DNA from: Sphingomonas dokdonensis
GTDB lineage: Bacteria > Pseudomonadota > Alphaproteobacteria > Sphingomonadales > Sphingomonadaceae
DNA length: 64,000 nt
Direction of reading: 5' to 3'
NCBI RefSeq assembly: GCF_002197685.1
Contig: NZ_NBBI01000006.1
Location: 1 to 64,000, forward strand
Under the pieces are notes generated by a model. The model had not been told where the DNA came from. It searched no databases and worked only from the letters and a program-made list of their open reading frames with translations. Below are positions 26,326 to 35,321 of this stretch, one piece after another. Made by a program: the position numbers and the translations under genes. Positions within the stretch are counted from its first letter, which is position 1; each line of letters starts with the position of its first letter.

Positions 26326-28526
26326 GCGACGTCGCGATGGACGCGCCCTACCGCCCCGCCGCGCTCGATCGCGCCGAACAGGGCCTGCTGGGCAAGCCGA
26401 TCGACCGCTACGAGGGCCCGCTGAAGGTCAGCGGCGCCGCACCTTATGCCTTCGAACAGGCGCCGGAGGGCACCGCCTATCTGGCGATCGTCACCGCCGC
26501 GATCGGCCGCGGCCGCGTCACCGGGATCGACGCCGCCGCCGCGGAAGCGATGCCCGGCGTCCTCAAGGTAATTCACGGCGATCCGCGCATGCCTGCGGGC
26601 GAGGGCAATTCGCGCGCCATGCCCACCATGGGCGGCGACGAGATATTCCACTACGGCCAGGGCATCGCGCTGGTCGTGGCCGAGACACAGGAGGTCGCCC
26701 GCGAAGCCGCCCGCCGCGTCACCGTCCACTATGACGAACAGCCGGGTCGCTTCGACGCCGCCGAAGTCGAGGTCCAGCAGGATCACAAGCTCGGCTTCCT
26801 GCCCCCGGTGAACAGGGGCGATCTCGACGCCGCGCTCGCCCAGGCCGAGGTCGTGCTCGACCGCACCTTCACCACCCCGATCCACTTCCCCGCCGCGCTC
26901 GAACCGCACGCCACGCTCGCCTGGTGGGAGGGCGAGCAGCTGACGGTGCGCTCCAGCAACCAGGTGATCGGCGGCGCCAAGGGCACGATCGCCACCGCAC
27001 TCGGCATCGACAAGGATCGCGTCCGCGTCCTCGCCCCCTATGTGGGCGGCGGCTTCGGCGGCAAGACCGGCGTCGGGCAGGAAGCGGTGTTCGCCGCCAT
27101 CGCCGCGGAACGCGTCGGCCGGCCGGTCAAGGTCGCGCTCACCCGTCGCCAGACCGCGTACATGGTCCACCACCGCTCCCCCACGACGCAGCGGCTGCGC
27201 ATCGGCTGCGACCGGGATGGTCGGATCGGCGCGATGGGCCACGAAAGCGTCGCTTATCAGAACGACGACAGCGCCTTCCTCGAGCCGGTCCCCTTCGGCA
27301 CGCTCCCGCTCTACGCCGGCGAGGCGCGCCGCTTCCGCACCGATCTCGCCCGCATCGACCTGCCTGCCACCGGCGCCGTGCGTGCGCCGGGTGAAGCGAT
27401 CGGCACCTTTGCGGTCGAATGCGCGATGGACGAACTCGCCGAACAGCTCGGCCTCGATCCCATCGAGCTGCGCCGCCGCAACGAGCCCACGCGCGACCCG
27501 ACCAGCGGCAAGCGCTTCACCACGCGCCGCCTGCTCGACTGCTACGACGAGGGCGCACGCCGCTTCGGCTGGGACAAGCGCGAGTCCACGCCCGGCAGCC
27601 GCCGCGAAGGTGAGTGGCTGATCGGCATGGGCATGGCCGCCGCCTTGCGCGGCAATTTCACGGTGAATGCCGAAGCGGAGGTGATCCTCGGCGCCGACGG
27701 CCGCGCCACGGTGAAGACCGACATGACCGATATCGGCACCGGCACCTATACCATTCTGGCGCAGACCGTGGGCGAGATGCTCGGCCTCCCCATCTCCGCC
27801 ATCGACGTGGTGATCGGCGATACCGACCTGCCGCCCAGTGCCGGCTCGGGCGGCTCGTTCGGCGCTGGCAGCGCCTGCGCCGCCGCAGCGCTCGCCTGTG
27901 AGGATATCCTGACCGAGCTCGCGCTGCGCATGAACGCCGCCGCCGACGACCTGCGGCTGAAGGACGGCGCGGTCACCGCCGGCGGCCGCACCAGCCCGCT
28001 TGCCGATCTCGTCCGCGATCGTCCGATCACCGCCCGCGGCAAGACCTCGCCCGGCAAGGAATCGCAGGCCACCAGCCAGGCGAGCCACGGCGCGCAATTC
28101 GCCGAAGTCGCCGTCAGCGCGATCACCGGCGAGGTGCGCGTGCGTCGCATGCTCGGCGTGTTCGACATCGGCCGCGTGCTGAACGAGAAGACCGCCCGCA
28201 ACCAGATCGTCGGCGGCATGGTCTGGGGCCTCGCTTATGCGCTCACCGAAGATGCCGTGGTCGACCCCCGCAATGGCCGCTTCGTGAATCCGGACTTCGG
28301 CGAATATCACGTTGCGGTGAGCGCCGACGTGCCGCGGATCGAGGCGCATTTCATCGAAGAGATCGACGATTCCGCCAATCCGGCCGGCGCCAAGGGCGTC
28401 GGCGAGCTTGGCATCGCCGGCTCGGGCGCGGCGGTGGTCAACGCGATCCACAATGCCACAGGTGTGCGCATCTACGACATGCCCGTTACACTCGACAAAC
28501 TGCTCTCCTCGCTTCCCCCGGTGTAA
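26322..28526 (+). CDS. Molybdenum hydroxylase catalytic subunit (PaoC-like)
   Basis: A 734-residue large subunit binding the molybdopterin cofactor. Family landmarks are [15 protein letters not shown] at the N-terminus, [40 protein letters not shown] and [12 protein letters not shown] with the catalytic glutamate at about 695. Its size and the 4Fe-4S partner point to the PaoABC aldehyde oxidoreductase group, which oxidises aromatic aldehydes; the substrate here is not proven. ATG 26322 overlaps the FAD-subunit stop; the longer frame from 26142 is arginine-rich shadow. The XdhC gene follows 4 bases later. Confidence 0.93.
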   Translation: MSDVAMDAPYRPAALDRAEQGLLGKPIDRYEGPLKVSGAAPYAFEQAPEGTAYLAIVTAAIGRGRVTGIDAAAAEAMPGVLKVIHGDPRMPAGEGNSRAMPTMGGDEIFHYGQGIALVVAETQEVAREAARRVTVHYDEQPGRFDAAEVEVQQDHKLGFLPPVNRGDLDAALAQAEVVLDRTFTTPIHFPAALEPHATLAWWEGEQLTVRSSNQVIGGAKGTIATALGIDKDRVRVLAPYVGGGFGGKTGVGQEAVFAAIAAERVGRPVKVALTRRQTAYMVHHRSPTTQRLRIGCDRDGRIGAMGHESVAYQNDDSAFLEPVPFGTLPLYAGEARRFRTDLARIDLPATGAVRAPGEAIGTFAVECAMDELAEQLGLDPIELRRRNEPTRDPTSGKRFTTRRLLDCYDEGARRFGWDKRESTPGSRREGEWLIGMGMAAALRGNFTVNAEAEVILGADGRATVKTDMTDIGTGTYTILAQTVGEMLGLPISAIDVVIGDTDLPPSAGSGGSFGAGSACAAAALACEDILTELALRMNAAADDLRLKDGAVTAGGRTSPLADLVRDRPITARGKTSPGKESQATSQASHGAQFAEVAVSAITGEVRVRRMLGVFDIGRVLNEKTARNQIVGGMVWGLAYALTEDAVVDPRNGRFVNPDFGEYHVAVSADVPRIEAHFIEEIDDSANPAGAKGVGELGIAGSGAAVVNAIHNATGVRIYDMPVTLDKLLSSLPPV

Positions 28527-28530
28527 TCCC

Positions 28531-29454
28531 ATGGCCGACAATGATTCCGTCCTTTCCGCGGCCCGGTCGTGGAAGGGTGCCCGCATGGCGCTCGCCACCG
28601 TCGTCTCCACCTGGGGTTCGGCCCCGCGCCCGCGCGGCAGCCACATGCTGGTGCACGAGGACGGCCGCTTCGAAGGCTCGGTCTCGGGCGGCTGCGTCGA
28701 AGGCGACATCCTCGACACCGCGGCGCAGGTGATCGCCGGCGCTCCCTTTGCCGTGAAGAAATACGGCGTCGCCGACGCGAGCGCCTGGGAGGTCGGCCTG
28801 CCCTGCGGCGGCGAGATCAGCGTCATGGTCCAGCCGGTCGGCGCCGACGGCTTCGACCCCGAGCTGTTCGACCGCATCGCCGAAGCGCGCGGTGATGGAC
28901 AGGCGATCACCGTCACCACGGATCTCGAAACCGGCCACTCAGATCTGCGTCCGGTGGAAACGGGCGAGATCTTCGCCAACCGCTACGATCCGCCGCGCCG
29001 GCTGATCGTCGTCGGCGCGGTGCAGATCGCGCAGTCGCTGGTCGGCCTCGCCCGCACGCTCGGCATCGAAACGGTGGTGGTCGACCCGCGCGGCCGCTTC
29101 CTCACCGAGGAGCGGTTCCCCGACACCACGCTCGACGATCGCTGGCCGGACGAAGCGGTCGCCACCTACAAGCCCGGTCCCGCGACCGCGGTGGTGACGC
29201 TCAGCCACGATACCAAGATCGACGATCCCGCACTGATCGCCGCGCTGGCGGCGAACACCGCCTATGTCGGCGCGCTCGGCAGCCGCAAGAGCCACGCCGC
29301 CCGTCTCGAACGACTCGCTGCGGCCGGCATCGCGCCGGCCGACCTCGACCGGATCGACGGCCCCGTCGGCCTGCCGATCGGCGCGATCGGCCCGGCCGAG
29401 ATCGCCCTCTCCGTCGCCGCGGCGATGGTGAAGGCATTCCATGATCGCGGCTGA
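28531..29454 (+). CDS. XdhC/PaoD-like molybdenum cofactor chaperone
   Basis: A 307-residue XdhC-family protein. The N-terminal domain carries GSAPRPRGSHMLVHEDGRFEGSVSGGCVEGDI and the Rossmann-like C-terminal domain carries RRLIVVGAVQIAQSLVGLART. A late GLPIGAIGPAEIALSVAAAMV block is also typical. XdhC/PaoD binds and sulfurates the molybdenum cofactor and inserts it into the large subunit. It starts at ATG 28531, 4 bases after the catalytic subunit, and overlaps the MocA-like gene by 14 bases. The arrangement makes the chaperone specific to this enzyme. Confidence 0.9.
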   Translation: MADNDSVLSAARSWKGARMALATVVSTWGSAPRPRGSHMLVHEDGRFEGSVSGGCVEGDILDTAAQVIAGAPFAVKKYGVADASAWEVGLPCGGEISVMVQPVGADGFDPELFDRIAEARGDGQAITVTTDLETGHSDLRPVETGEIFANRYDPPRRLIVVGAVQIAQSLVGLARTLGIETVVVDPRGRFLTEERFPDTTLDDRWPDEAVATYKPGPATAVVTLSHDTKIDDPALIAALAANTAYVGALGSRKSHAARLERLAAAGIAPADLDRIDGPVGLPIGAIGPAEIALSVAAAMVKAFHDRG

Positions 29455-30028
29455 GGACACGATCCTCGTCCTTCTCGCCGCCGGCAAGTCGGCGCGCTTC
29501 GCCGGTGCGGAAAGCAAACTCGATGCGTCGGTGAATGGCGCGCCGCTGGGCCTCCATGCCGCACACACCTTGTCGGGCCTGACGTTCAAGGCACGGGTCG
29601 CGATCGTGCGGCGGTGCCGGATCGATTATGCCGCGCACGGTTTCGAGATGGTCAGAAACGAGGATCCGGTCGGCGACATGGCCTCGTCGATCCGTCTCGG
29701 CATCCGCTCGGCGCAGCGGCACGGGGCGGCAGCGGTGCTGATCGCGCTGGCCGATATGCCGCGTCTTTCGGCACATCACGTCCAGCGGCTGCTGGCAGCC
29801 GCTGACGGCGCGCATAGCGTCGTCGCCTCGGCAAGCGCCGGCAGTGCGCCAAAGCCCCCGGCGCTGTTCGGCAGCGCTCGTTTCGATGAACTATTGTCGC
29901 TCAGCGGCGATCACGGTGCCCGCGACCTTATCCGTGCAGGCCGGCTTGTCGAAGCGCCGGCAGCAACACTGGTCGACATCGACACGCACGCGGACCTAGC
30001 CGCGCTTGCCGCTGCCCCCGTCCCCTGA
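29441..30028 (+). CDS. MocA-like molybdenum cofactor cytidylyltransferase (NTP transferase)
   Basis: A 195-residue nucleotidyltransferase. LLAAGKSARFAGAESK is the LxAGxSxRxG...K nucleotide-binding motif, with VGDMASSIRLGIRS and ALADMPRLSAHHVQRLL containing the metal aspartate. MocA makes the cytosine-dinucleotide cofactor used by PaoABC-type hydroxylases, which fits its position as last gene of the cluster, overlapping xdhC by 14 bases. A MobA-type guanylyltransferase is less likely in this context. The protein ends at 30028; a strong hairpin lies about 150 bases downstream. Confidence 0.85.
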   Translation: MIAAEDTILVLLAAGKSARFAGAESKLDASVNGAPLGLHAAHTLSGLTFKARVAIVRRCRIDYAAHGFEMVRNEDPVGDMASSIRLGIRSAQRHGAAAVLIALADMPRLSAHHVQRLLAAADGAHSVVASASAGSAPKPPALFGSARFDELLSLSGDHGARDLIRAGRLVEAPAATLVDIDTHADLAALAAAPVP

Positions 30029-30126
30029 CCTCACCTCGCTAATAAGTGTCGGGCGGCTTTACAGATCGGCGCGCTCTCGCAGCCTCGTTAACCCTTTAGG
30101 CCCAGCAAATGCGCGACTTAGCCAAA

Positions 30127-30143
30127 CTGGCACAAGGTCTGCT
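30127..30143 (+). promoter_or_regulatory. Candidate sigma-54 promoter (-24/-12)
   Basis: CTGGCACAAGGTCTGCT matches the sigma-54 pattern YTGGCAC-N5-TTGC with CTGC in place of TTGC. The GG and GC pairs are separated by 10 bases as required. It points rightward into about 75 noncoding bases ending in the hairpin at 30179-30220, with no plus-strand gene following. The match was found by eye and is not tested. Confidence 0.3.
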
Positions 30144-30178
30144 ACTGAAGGGTTATCGCGCAGATTAGCGCTTCAGTC

Positions 30179-30220
30179 GGGCGGGTGCGTCGCTTTCTTC
30201 GATCTCGCGACGCCCCGCCC
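30179..30220. terminator. Bidirectional terminator hairpin between mocA-like and grxD
   Basis: A long stem: GGGCGGG (30179-30185) and GCGTCGC (30187-30193), separated by one bulged T, pair with GCGACGC (30207-30213) and CCCGCCC (30214-30220) around a 13-base loop. It sits between convergent genes, 11 bases from the grxD stop. No T tract is present on either strand. Confidence 0.6.
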
Positions 30221-30230
30221 GCACCCGACT

Positions 30231-30557
30231 TCACGCCGCCGCGGCGTTTTCCTTGATCAGCGTCGCGAGTTCGCCGCTCTCGTACATTTCCATCATGATG
30301 TCCGACCCGCCGACGAATTCGCCGCCGACGTACAGCTGCGGAATGGTCGGCCAGTCGGAATAGGCCTTGATGCCCTGACGGATGCCCTGGTCCTGAAGCA
30401 CGTCGACGCTTTCGAACTCGGTTTCGAGATGTTGCAGGATCGCCACCGCGCGACTGGAAAAGCCGCACTGCGGGAACAGCGGCGTGCCCTTCATGAACAG
30501 GACCACGGGATTGTTCTTCACCACCGCGTCGATGCGGGCGTTGGTATCGTCGGTCAT
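30231..30557 (-). CDS. grxD: Monothiol glutaredoxin (Grx4 family)
   Basis: A 108-residue monothiol glutaredoxin with the diagnostic CGFS active site (FPQCGFSSRAV) and the conserved KGTPLFP, WPTIPQLYVGGEFVGGSDI segments that bind glutathione. Such proteins coordinate a bridging 2Fe-2S cluster with glutathione and, with BolA-type partners, traffic clusters or signal iron status. The bolA gene lies 36 bases upstream on the same strand, the classic pairing. Cytoplasmic. Confidence 0.95.
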   Translation of the reverse strand: MTDDTNARIDAVVKNNPVVLFMKGTPLFPQCGFSSRAVAILQHLETEFESVDVLQDQGIRQGIKAYSDWPTIPQLYVGGEFVGGSDIMMEMYESGELATLIKENAAAA

Positions 30558-30593
30558 TTTTGGTCCTTCACGCGTCTGAAAACAGGCTGACGG

Positions 30594-30827
30594 TTATTTC
30601 GGCACGCCTGTCGTCAACTGCAAGGCGTGCAGCACGCCGCCCATGCGCCCGCCCAGCGCGGCATAGACCGCTTGGTGCTGCTTTACGCGCGGCATGCCGG
30701 CGAATGATGCCGCCGTCACCTTGGCCGCATAATGGTCGCCGTCACCGGCAAGGTCGGTGATCTCGACCTCCGCATCGGGAATGCCGGCGCGGATCAGGTC
30801 CGCAATCTCGTCCGCCGCCATCGGCAT
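30594..30827 (-). CDS. bolA: BolA family protein
   Basis: A 77-residue BolA-like protein (EVEITDLAGDGDHYAAKVTAASFAGMPRVKQHQAVYAALGGRMGG). The invariant RVKQHQ-type helix with its C-terminal histidine is present, giving the cluster ligand shared with monothiol glutaredoxin. It is the short BolA form. ATG 30827 comes one base after the stop of the zeta-subunit gene; ATG 30821 is an alternative. Works with the adjacent GrxD in iron-sulfur cluster handling. Confidence 0.92.
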   Translation of the reverse strand: MPMAADEIADLIRAGIPDAEVEITDLAGDGDHYAAKVTAASFAGMPRVKQHQAVYAALGGRMGGVLHALQLTTGVPK

Positions 30828-30828
30828 G

Positions 30829-31152
30829 TTATTGCGCTTCCATCAACTGGCGACGCGCCTCGATCGTCTGCGCATCCAGCGCCTTGCGGACTTCCGCTTC
30901 GTTCATCTCGACGCCCGCCGCGGTCAGATCGCCGACCAGCTTGCGCACCACATCGGCGTCGCCCGCTTCTTCCAGATCGGCGTGGACCACCGTCTTGGCG
31001 TAGGCGTCTGCCTCCTCGGGCGTCAGCTTCATCAGCTCGGCGGCCCATTGGCCGAGCAGGCGGTTGCGCCGAGCGACAACGCGGAACGCCATTTCTTCGT
31101 CCCGCGCGAATTTGGTTTCAAACGCACGCTCGCGATCGTCAAAGGTCGTCAT
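30829..31152 (-). CDS. F1-ATPase inhibitor zeta subunit (DUF1476)
   Basis: A 107-residue DUF1476 protein, the zeta subunit that inhibits the F1Fo-ATPase of Alphaproteobacteria such as Paracoccus. The N-terminal inhibitory helix (MTTFDDRERAFETKFARDEEMAFRVVARRNRLLGQWAAELM) is well conserved and the C-terminal helical bundle follows. I start at ATG 31152; the frame continues upstream without family similarity. It is 70 bases downstream of hppA and one base before bolA, so it joins a proton-economy gene with iron-sulfur genes. Confidence 0.92.
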   Translation of the reverse strand: MTTFDDRERAFETKFARDEEMAFRVVARRNRLLGQWAAELMKLTPEEADAYAKTVVHADLEEAGDADVVRKLVGDLTAAGVEMNEAEVRKALDAQTIEARRQLMEAQ

Positions 31153-31222
31153 GGCTGCTGCACTGCTCCTGTTCGGCTTGGGAATAGGCAGCGCAGCCGC
31201 CCGACGCAATATAAGCGCGGCT

Positions 31223-33409
31223 TTACCCTGCCCCGCCCCCCGCCAGCGCGGCAAGCAGCAGCAGCGCGACGATGTTGGTTATCTTGATCATCGGGTTCAC
31301 CGCCGGGCCGGCCGTGTCCTTGTACGGGTCGCCCACCGTGTCGCCCGTTACCGCCGCCTTGTGCGCCTCCGATCCCTTGCCGCCGTAATTGCCGTCCTCG
31401 ATATATTTCTTGGCATTGTCCCACGCGCCGCCGCCGCTCGTCATCGACAACGCGACGAACAGGCCGGAGACGATGACGCCCAGCAGCATCGCGCCCAGCG
31501 CGGCGAAGCCAGATGCCTGCCCGTCCACCGCCGTGACGATGAAATAGAGCGCGATCGGCGAGAGCACCGGCAACAGCGAGGGCACGATCATCTCCTTGAT
31601 CGCCGCGCGGGTGACCAGGTCGACGGTTCGCCCGTAATTGGGCCGGCTCGTCCCTTCCATGATGCCGGGATTGTTGCGGAACTGGTCGCGCACTTCCTCC
31701 ACCACGGCGCCCGCCGCGCGGCCCACCGCGGTCATGCCGAACGCGCCGAACAGGTACGGCAGCAGCGCGCCGAGCAGCAATCCGACGATGACGTACGGAT
31801 TGCTCAGGCTGAAATCGACCTGGATGTCGGGAAAATAGGTCTGGAGGTCGGTGGTGTACGCGCCGAACAGCACCAGCGCGGCAAGCCCCGCGGACCCGAT
31901 GGCATAGCCCTTGGTCACCGCCTTGGTCGTGTTCCCGACCGCGTCCAGCGCATCGGTCTTGTGCCGCACCTCGTCTTCCAGCCCCGCCATCTCGGCAATG
32001 CCCCCGGCGTTGTCGGTGACCGGCCCGTATGCGTCCAGCGCCACCACCATGCCGGCGAGCGCCAGCATCGATGTCGCGGCAAAGGCAATGCCGATGATCC
32101 CGGCCAGCTTGTACGCCGCCACGACCGCCACGACGATCACCAGCGTCGGCAGCGCCGTCGCCTCCAGGCTGATCGCGAGGCCCTGGATCACGTTGGTGCC
32201 GTGCCCGGTCTGGCTGGCGGCAGCGATCGATCGCACCGGGCGATAATTGGTGCCGGTATAATATTCGGTGATCCACACGATCAGCCCGGTGACCGCGAGG
32301 CCGATCAGCATGCACCAGAACAGGTCCATGCCGGTAAAGGCGTCCGCCCCCGGCGCACCGGTGACCGCCGTTGCGGCCAGGTCACCGACGCCGCTCGTCA
32401 CGGAGTCGGTCGGTGCATCGAGGAACCCCGCCGCGCCGATCGGCACGTTGAGGTCGCCCAACGTCATCTGCGTCGCAACATAGATCGCCGGAATGGCCAG
32501 GATCGCGGAGGTCCAGAACCCCTTGTACAGCGCGCCCATGATCGACCCGCTCGATCCCAGCCGCACCATATAGGTGCCGATGATCGAGGTAATGATGCAC
32601 ACGCCCCCGACGATCAGCGGCAGGCTCATCAGGTTCATCAGTTCGGCCGGCGACGCGGTGATCAGCAGCGCGATCGAGATCATCGTCACGCCCAGCGTCA
32701 CCACGTACGTCTCGAACAGGTCGGCCGCCATGCCGGCGCAATCGCCGACGTTGTCGCCCACATTGTCCGCGATGACCGCCGGATTGCGCGGGTCGTCCTC
32801 CGGAATGCCCGCCTCGACCTTGCCGACCAGATCCGCGCCCACGTCCGCCGCCTTGGTAAAGATGCCGCCGCCGAGCCGCGCGAAGATGGAGATCAGCGAC
32901 GCGCCAAACGCCAGCGCGGTCAGCGCCTCGATGATCGCGCGCGCATTGGGTGCATAGCCAGCCGGCCCGGTCAGGTACCAGAAGAACCCCGCGATCGCGA
33001 GCAGCCCCAGCCCCGCCACCAGCATGCCCGTGACGGCGCCCGATCGGAACGCCATGGTCAGCCCGCCCTGCAAGCTGCCGCGCGCGGCCTCCGCCGTGCG
33101 CACGTTGGCGCGCACCGAGATGTTCATGCCGACATACCCCGCGACCCCCGACAGGATCGCACCGATCAGGAAACCGGCGGTGGACAGCGTGCCCAGCGTC
33201 ACGAACAGGATCACCGCGACGATCACGCCGACGATGGCGATGGTGGTATATTGCCGGCCGAGATACGCCTTGGCGCCCTCCTGGATGGCGGCGGCGATGT
33301 CCTGCATCCGCTCGTTGCCGGGCGACGCTCGAAGAACTTGCTGGCTTGTGACGATGCCATAGACCACGGCCAGCAGGCCGCAGAGGATGGCGATAGTGAC
33401 CGTGGTCAT
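31223..33409 (-). CDS. hppA: Proton-translocating pyrophosphatase HppA (K+-independent type)
   Basis: A 728-residue membrane pyrophosphatase with about 16 helices that pumps protons using pyrophosphate. The pyrophosphate-binding signature lies in [35 protein letters not shown], followed by further acidic motifs ([20 protein letters not shown] and [14 protein letters not shown]). [16 protein letters not shown] has lysine at the position where potassium-dependent enzymes have alanine, so it should be K+-independent. ATG 33409 begins the first helix ([19 protein letters not shown]). The same-strand zeta inhibitor gene follows after 70 bases. Confidence 0.96.
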   Translation of the reverse strand: MTTVTIAILCGLLAVVYGIVTSQQVLRASPGNERMQDIAAAIQEGAKAYLGRQYTTIAIVGVIVAVILFVTLGTLSTAGFLIGAILSGVAGYVGMNISVRANVRTAEAARGSLQGGLTMAFRSGAVTGMLVAGLGLLAIAGFFWYLTGPAGYAPNARAIIEALTALAFGASLISIFARLGGGIFTKAADVGADLVGKVEAGIPEDDPRNPAVIADNVGDNVGDCAGMAADLFETYVVTLGVTMISIALLITASPAELMNLMSLPLIVGGVCIITSIIGTYMVRLGSSGSIMGALYKGFWTSAILAIPAIYVATQMTLGDLNVPIGAAGFLDAPTDSVTSGVGDLAATAVTGAPGADAFTGMDLFWCMLIGLAVTGLIVWITEYYTGTNYRPVRSIAAASQTGHGTNVIQGLAISLEATALPTLVIVVAVVAAYKLAGIIGIAFAATSMLALAGMVVALDAYGPVTDNAGGIAEMAGLEDEVRHKTDALDAVGNTTKAVTKGYAIGSAGLAALVLFGAYTTDLQTYFPDIQVDFSLSNPYVIVGLLLGALLPYLFGAFGMTAVGRAAGAVVEEVRDQFRNNPGIMEGTSRPNYGRTVDLVTRAAIKEMIVPSLLPVLSPIALYFIVTAVDGQASGFAALGAMLLGVIVSGLFVALSMTSGGGAWDNAKKYIEDGNYGGKGSEAHKAAVTGDTVGDPYKDTAGPAVNPMIKITNIVALLLLAALAGGGAG

Positions 33410-33554
33410 CGCGCTTTCCTTCCCTGAAACATCCACCGGTCAGCCCCGCCCTTCATGGATGGTGGCCGCCGTTCTCCTAAGGAGGGCGAGCGTAACCGGA
33501 TGAAGGGAAAGCGCAAGCTGGGTTGATGGTGCAAGGCGGGGCCCTCTCCATCAC

Positions 33555-33661
33555 GTCATCCCGGACTTGATCCGGGATCCAACGATCCGCAGGCGCCGTT
33601 GCTCGCCTTCCGGTCTCAACGCTCGCTGCACCATGGATCCCGGATCAGGTCCGGGATGACG
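33555..33661. repeat. Inverted pair of palindromic repeats upstream of hppA
   Basis: Two 28-base arms, 33554-33581 and 33634-33661, are inverted copies with one mismatch. Each contains its own hairpin (CCCGGA...TCCGGG). They lie between the thiL stop and the hppA 5' region, about 145 bases upstream of hppA. The core is related to the elements at 378-394. No gene is visible in 33410-33691. Confidence 0.8.
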
Positions 33662-33691
33662 AAGCCTGTCGAGGCCACAACCGGGACACCC

Positions 33692-34600
33692 TCAGGCCCG
33701 GTGCTCGAACCCCAGCCGCTCGGGAACCGCGACCGGCGCGCCATGCCGCGTCAGCGATAGCCCGCGCCCCTCGGCGAACGACCCCACACACGTCGCCATC
33801 CCCGTCGGCCGCTCCTCCGGCGGCAGTGCGCACAGCAACTGGTAATCGTCGCCGGCGGTCGCCGCGCGCAGCGGATCGTCACCGGCGTAGGCGCGATAGG
33901 CCGCCGACAAGGGCACCCGGTCCAGCGCGATCGTCACCGCCAGCCCGCTCGCCGCGGCCATGCGCCACGCATCGATCAGCAGCCCGTCGGACACATCCAT
34001 CATCGCATGCGCGACCGGCGCCAGCGCCCGCCCTTCGGCGAGGCGCGGCCGCGGTCGGCGATAGGCGGCGAGCAGCGCAGCGGGCCCCTCCCCCGCCTGC
34101 GCCAACGCGAGCCCCGCGCCCGCATCGCCGATGCACCCGGTCACCCACAGATGATCGCCCGCCTGTGCGCCCGACCGTGCCGGTGCGGTGGCATCGCGCC
34201 CGAACGCCGTGACGGTCACCACCCGCGACGCGCCCGCCGGCAGCGACACCGTGTCGCCGCCCAGCAGCGGGCAGTCGAGCACCGCCAGACACGCCTCCAG
34301 CCCCGCCACGAACGCCCGGTCCCACCCGTCGTCCGACAGCGGATAGTTGAGCAGGATACCCTCCGGCACCGCGCCCTTCGCCGCCAGGTCGGACAGGTTC
34401 ACCGCCACCGCCTTCCACGCCACATCGCCCGCGGGATCGTCGGGCAGGAAATGCACGCCCTCCACCAACGTGTCGGTCGTCACCACGAAGCCGCCCAGCC
34501 GCGCGGCATCGTCGCCCAACCCCAAAGCACCGGGGTGCAGCGGCAGGCGGCGCAAGGCAGCGATGAATTCGGCCTCGGTCACGATGTCTTCACACCGCAT
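33692..34600 (-). CDS. thiL: Thiamine-monophosphate kinase ThiL
   Basis: A 302-residue kinase phosphorylating thiamine monophosphate to the diphosphate cofactor. GLGDDAARLGGFVVTTDTLVEGVHFLPD near residues 27-54 contains the metal and nucleotide aspartates. WKAVAVNLSDLAAKGAVPEG and LGGDTVSLPAGASRVVTVTAFG follow, and MDVSDGLLIDAWRMAAASG is the ATP-site block. It belongs to the AIR-synthase/selenophosphate-synthetase superfamily. The start is ATG 34600 (MRCEDIVTEAEFIAALRRL). No other thiamine genes are nearby; the GST gene upstream ends 27 bases before it. Confidence 0.94.
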   Translation of the reverse strand: MRCEDIVTEAEFIAALRRLPLHPGALGLGDDAARLGGFVVTTDTLVEGVHFLPDDPAGDVAWKAVAVNLSDLAAKGAVPEGILLNYPLSDDGWDRAFVAGLEACLAVLDCPLLGGDTVSLPAGASRVVTVTAFGRDATAPARSGAQAGDHLWVTGCIGDAGAGLALAQAGEGPAALLAAYRRPRPRLAEGRALAPVAHAMMDVSDGLLIDAWRMAAASGLAVTIALDRVPLSAAYRAYAGDDPLRAATAGDDYQLLCALPPEERPTGMATCVGSFAEGRGLSLTRHGAPVAVPERLGFEHRA

Positions 34601-34627
34601 GGCGACGGCGCGGACGGCAACCGACGC

Positions 34628-35242
34628 CTACGCACGGTAGCTCGGCCGTTCGGCCACCCGGCCATGCCACGCCTGCGCATGCTCGCGTCCCTCGAGCGGC
34701 GTCATCCCGATTAGCGTCCCGAAGTCGACGATCGTCACCGCCGCAATGTCCGCCATGGTGAATGCGTCACCCGCGATAAAGCCGCGTCCTTCGGCAATCT
34801 CGCGATCAAGCCACCGCATGGCATGATCCAGCAACGCGCGGTTGGAGGCGCCGTAATCCTTGAACTGCATCAGCAGCGCGGCGGTGGCGGGATGGGCATG
34901 GCGCCAGAACATCTTCACCGGCTCGCCGATCTGAAGCTCGACCCGCCGCACCCACATGTCGATCAGCGCCTGTTCGCGCGCGTCTCGTCCGAACAGCACC
35001 GGCTCGCCCGCGATCGCATCGAGATACCGGCAGATCGACACCGTCTCGGAAATAATCGTCCCGTCATCGAGCTCGAGCACCGGCACCTGCCCTAGCGGAT
35101 TGCGCACCAGATGCTCTGCCGCCTTGTGCTCGCGCTGCCGCAGGTCGAGCATCACCTCGTCCAGCGCGATCCCCTTTTCGGCCGCCGCCATGCGCACGCG
35201 GCGCGGATTGGGCGCCGGCATCGGCGCGCTGTAGAGTTTCAT
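34628..35242 (-). CDS. Glutathione S-transferase family protein
   Basis: A 204-residue GST. The N-terminal thioredoxin-like domain (MKLYSAPMPAPNPRRVRMAAAEKGI) continues to GQVPVLELDDGTIISETVSICRYLD, whose ES pair contacts glutathione. The helical C-terminal domain includes FIAGDAFTMADIAAVTIVDFG, the N-capping box of the family. The first helix has Pro-Asn-Pro rather than an obvious catalytic Ser/Cys pair, so activity may depend on tyrosine or serine near residue 4-5. Substrate unknown. Confidence 0.88.
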   Translation of the reverse strand: MKLYSAPMPAPNPRRVRMAAAEKGIALDEVMLDLRQREHKAAEHLVRNPLGQVPVLELDDGTIISETVSICRYLDAIAGEPVLFGRDAREQALIDMWVRRVELQIGEPVKMFWRHAHPATAALLMQFKDYGASNRALLDHAMRWLDREIAEGRGFIAGDAFTMADIAAVTIVDFGTLIGMTPLEGREHAQAWHGRVAERPSYRA

Positions 35243-35321
35243 CGGTCAGCTCCCCTGTTCGGACCGGCGTCTGTCGCGCCATACCTTGTCTTGTCTGGTC
35301 TTGTCTGCGGATAATGCCGCG

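Noticed and set aside
26043..28979. 978-codon minus-strand open frame opposite the molybdenum hydroxylase genes
   Set aside because: It is antisense to three well-supported genes with intact motifs and reads as histidine/arginine/glycine-rich low-information sequence. Long antisense frames are expected in GC-rich DNA with biased third positions.
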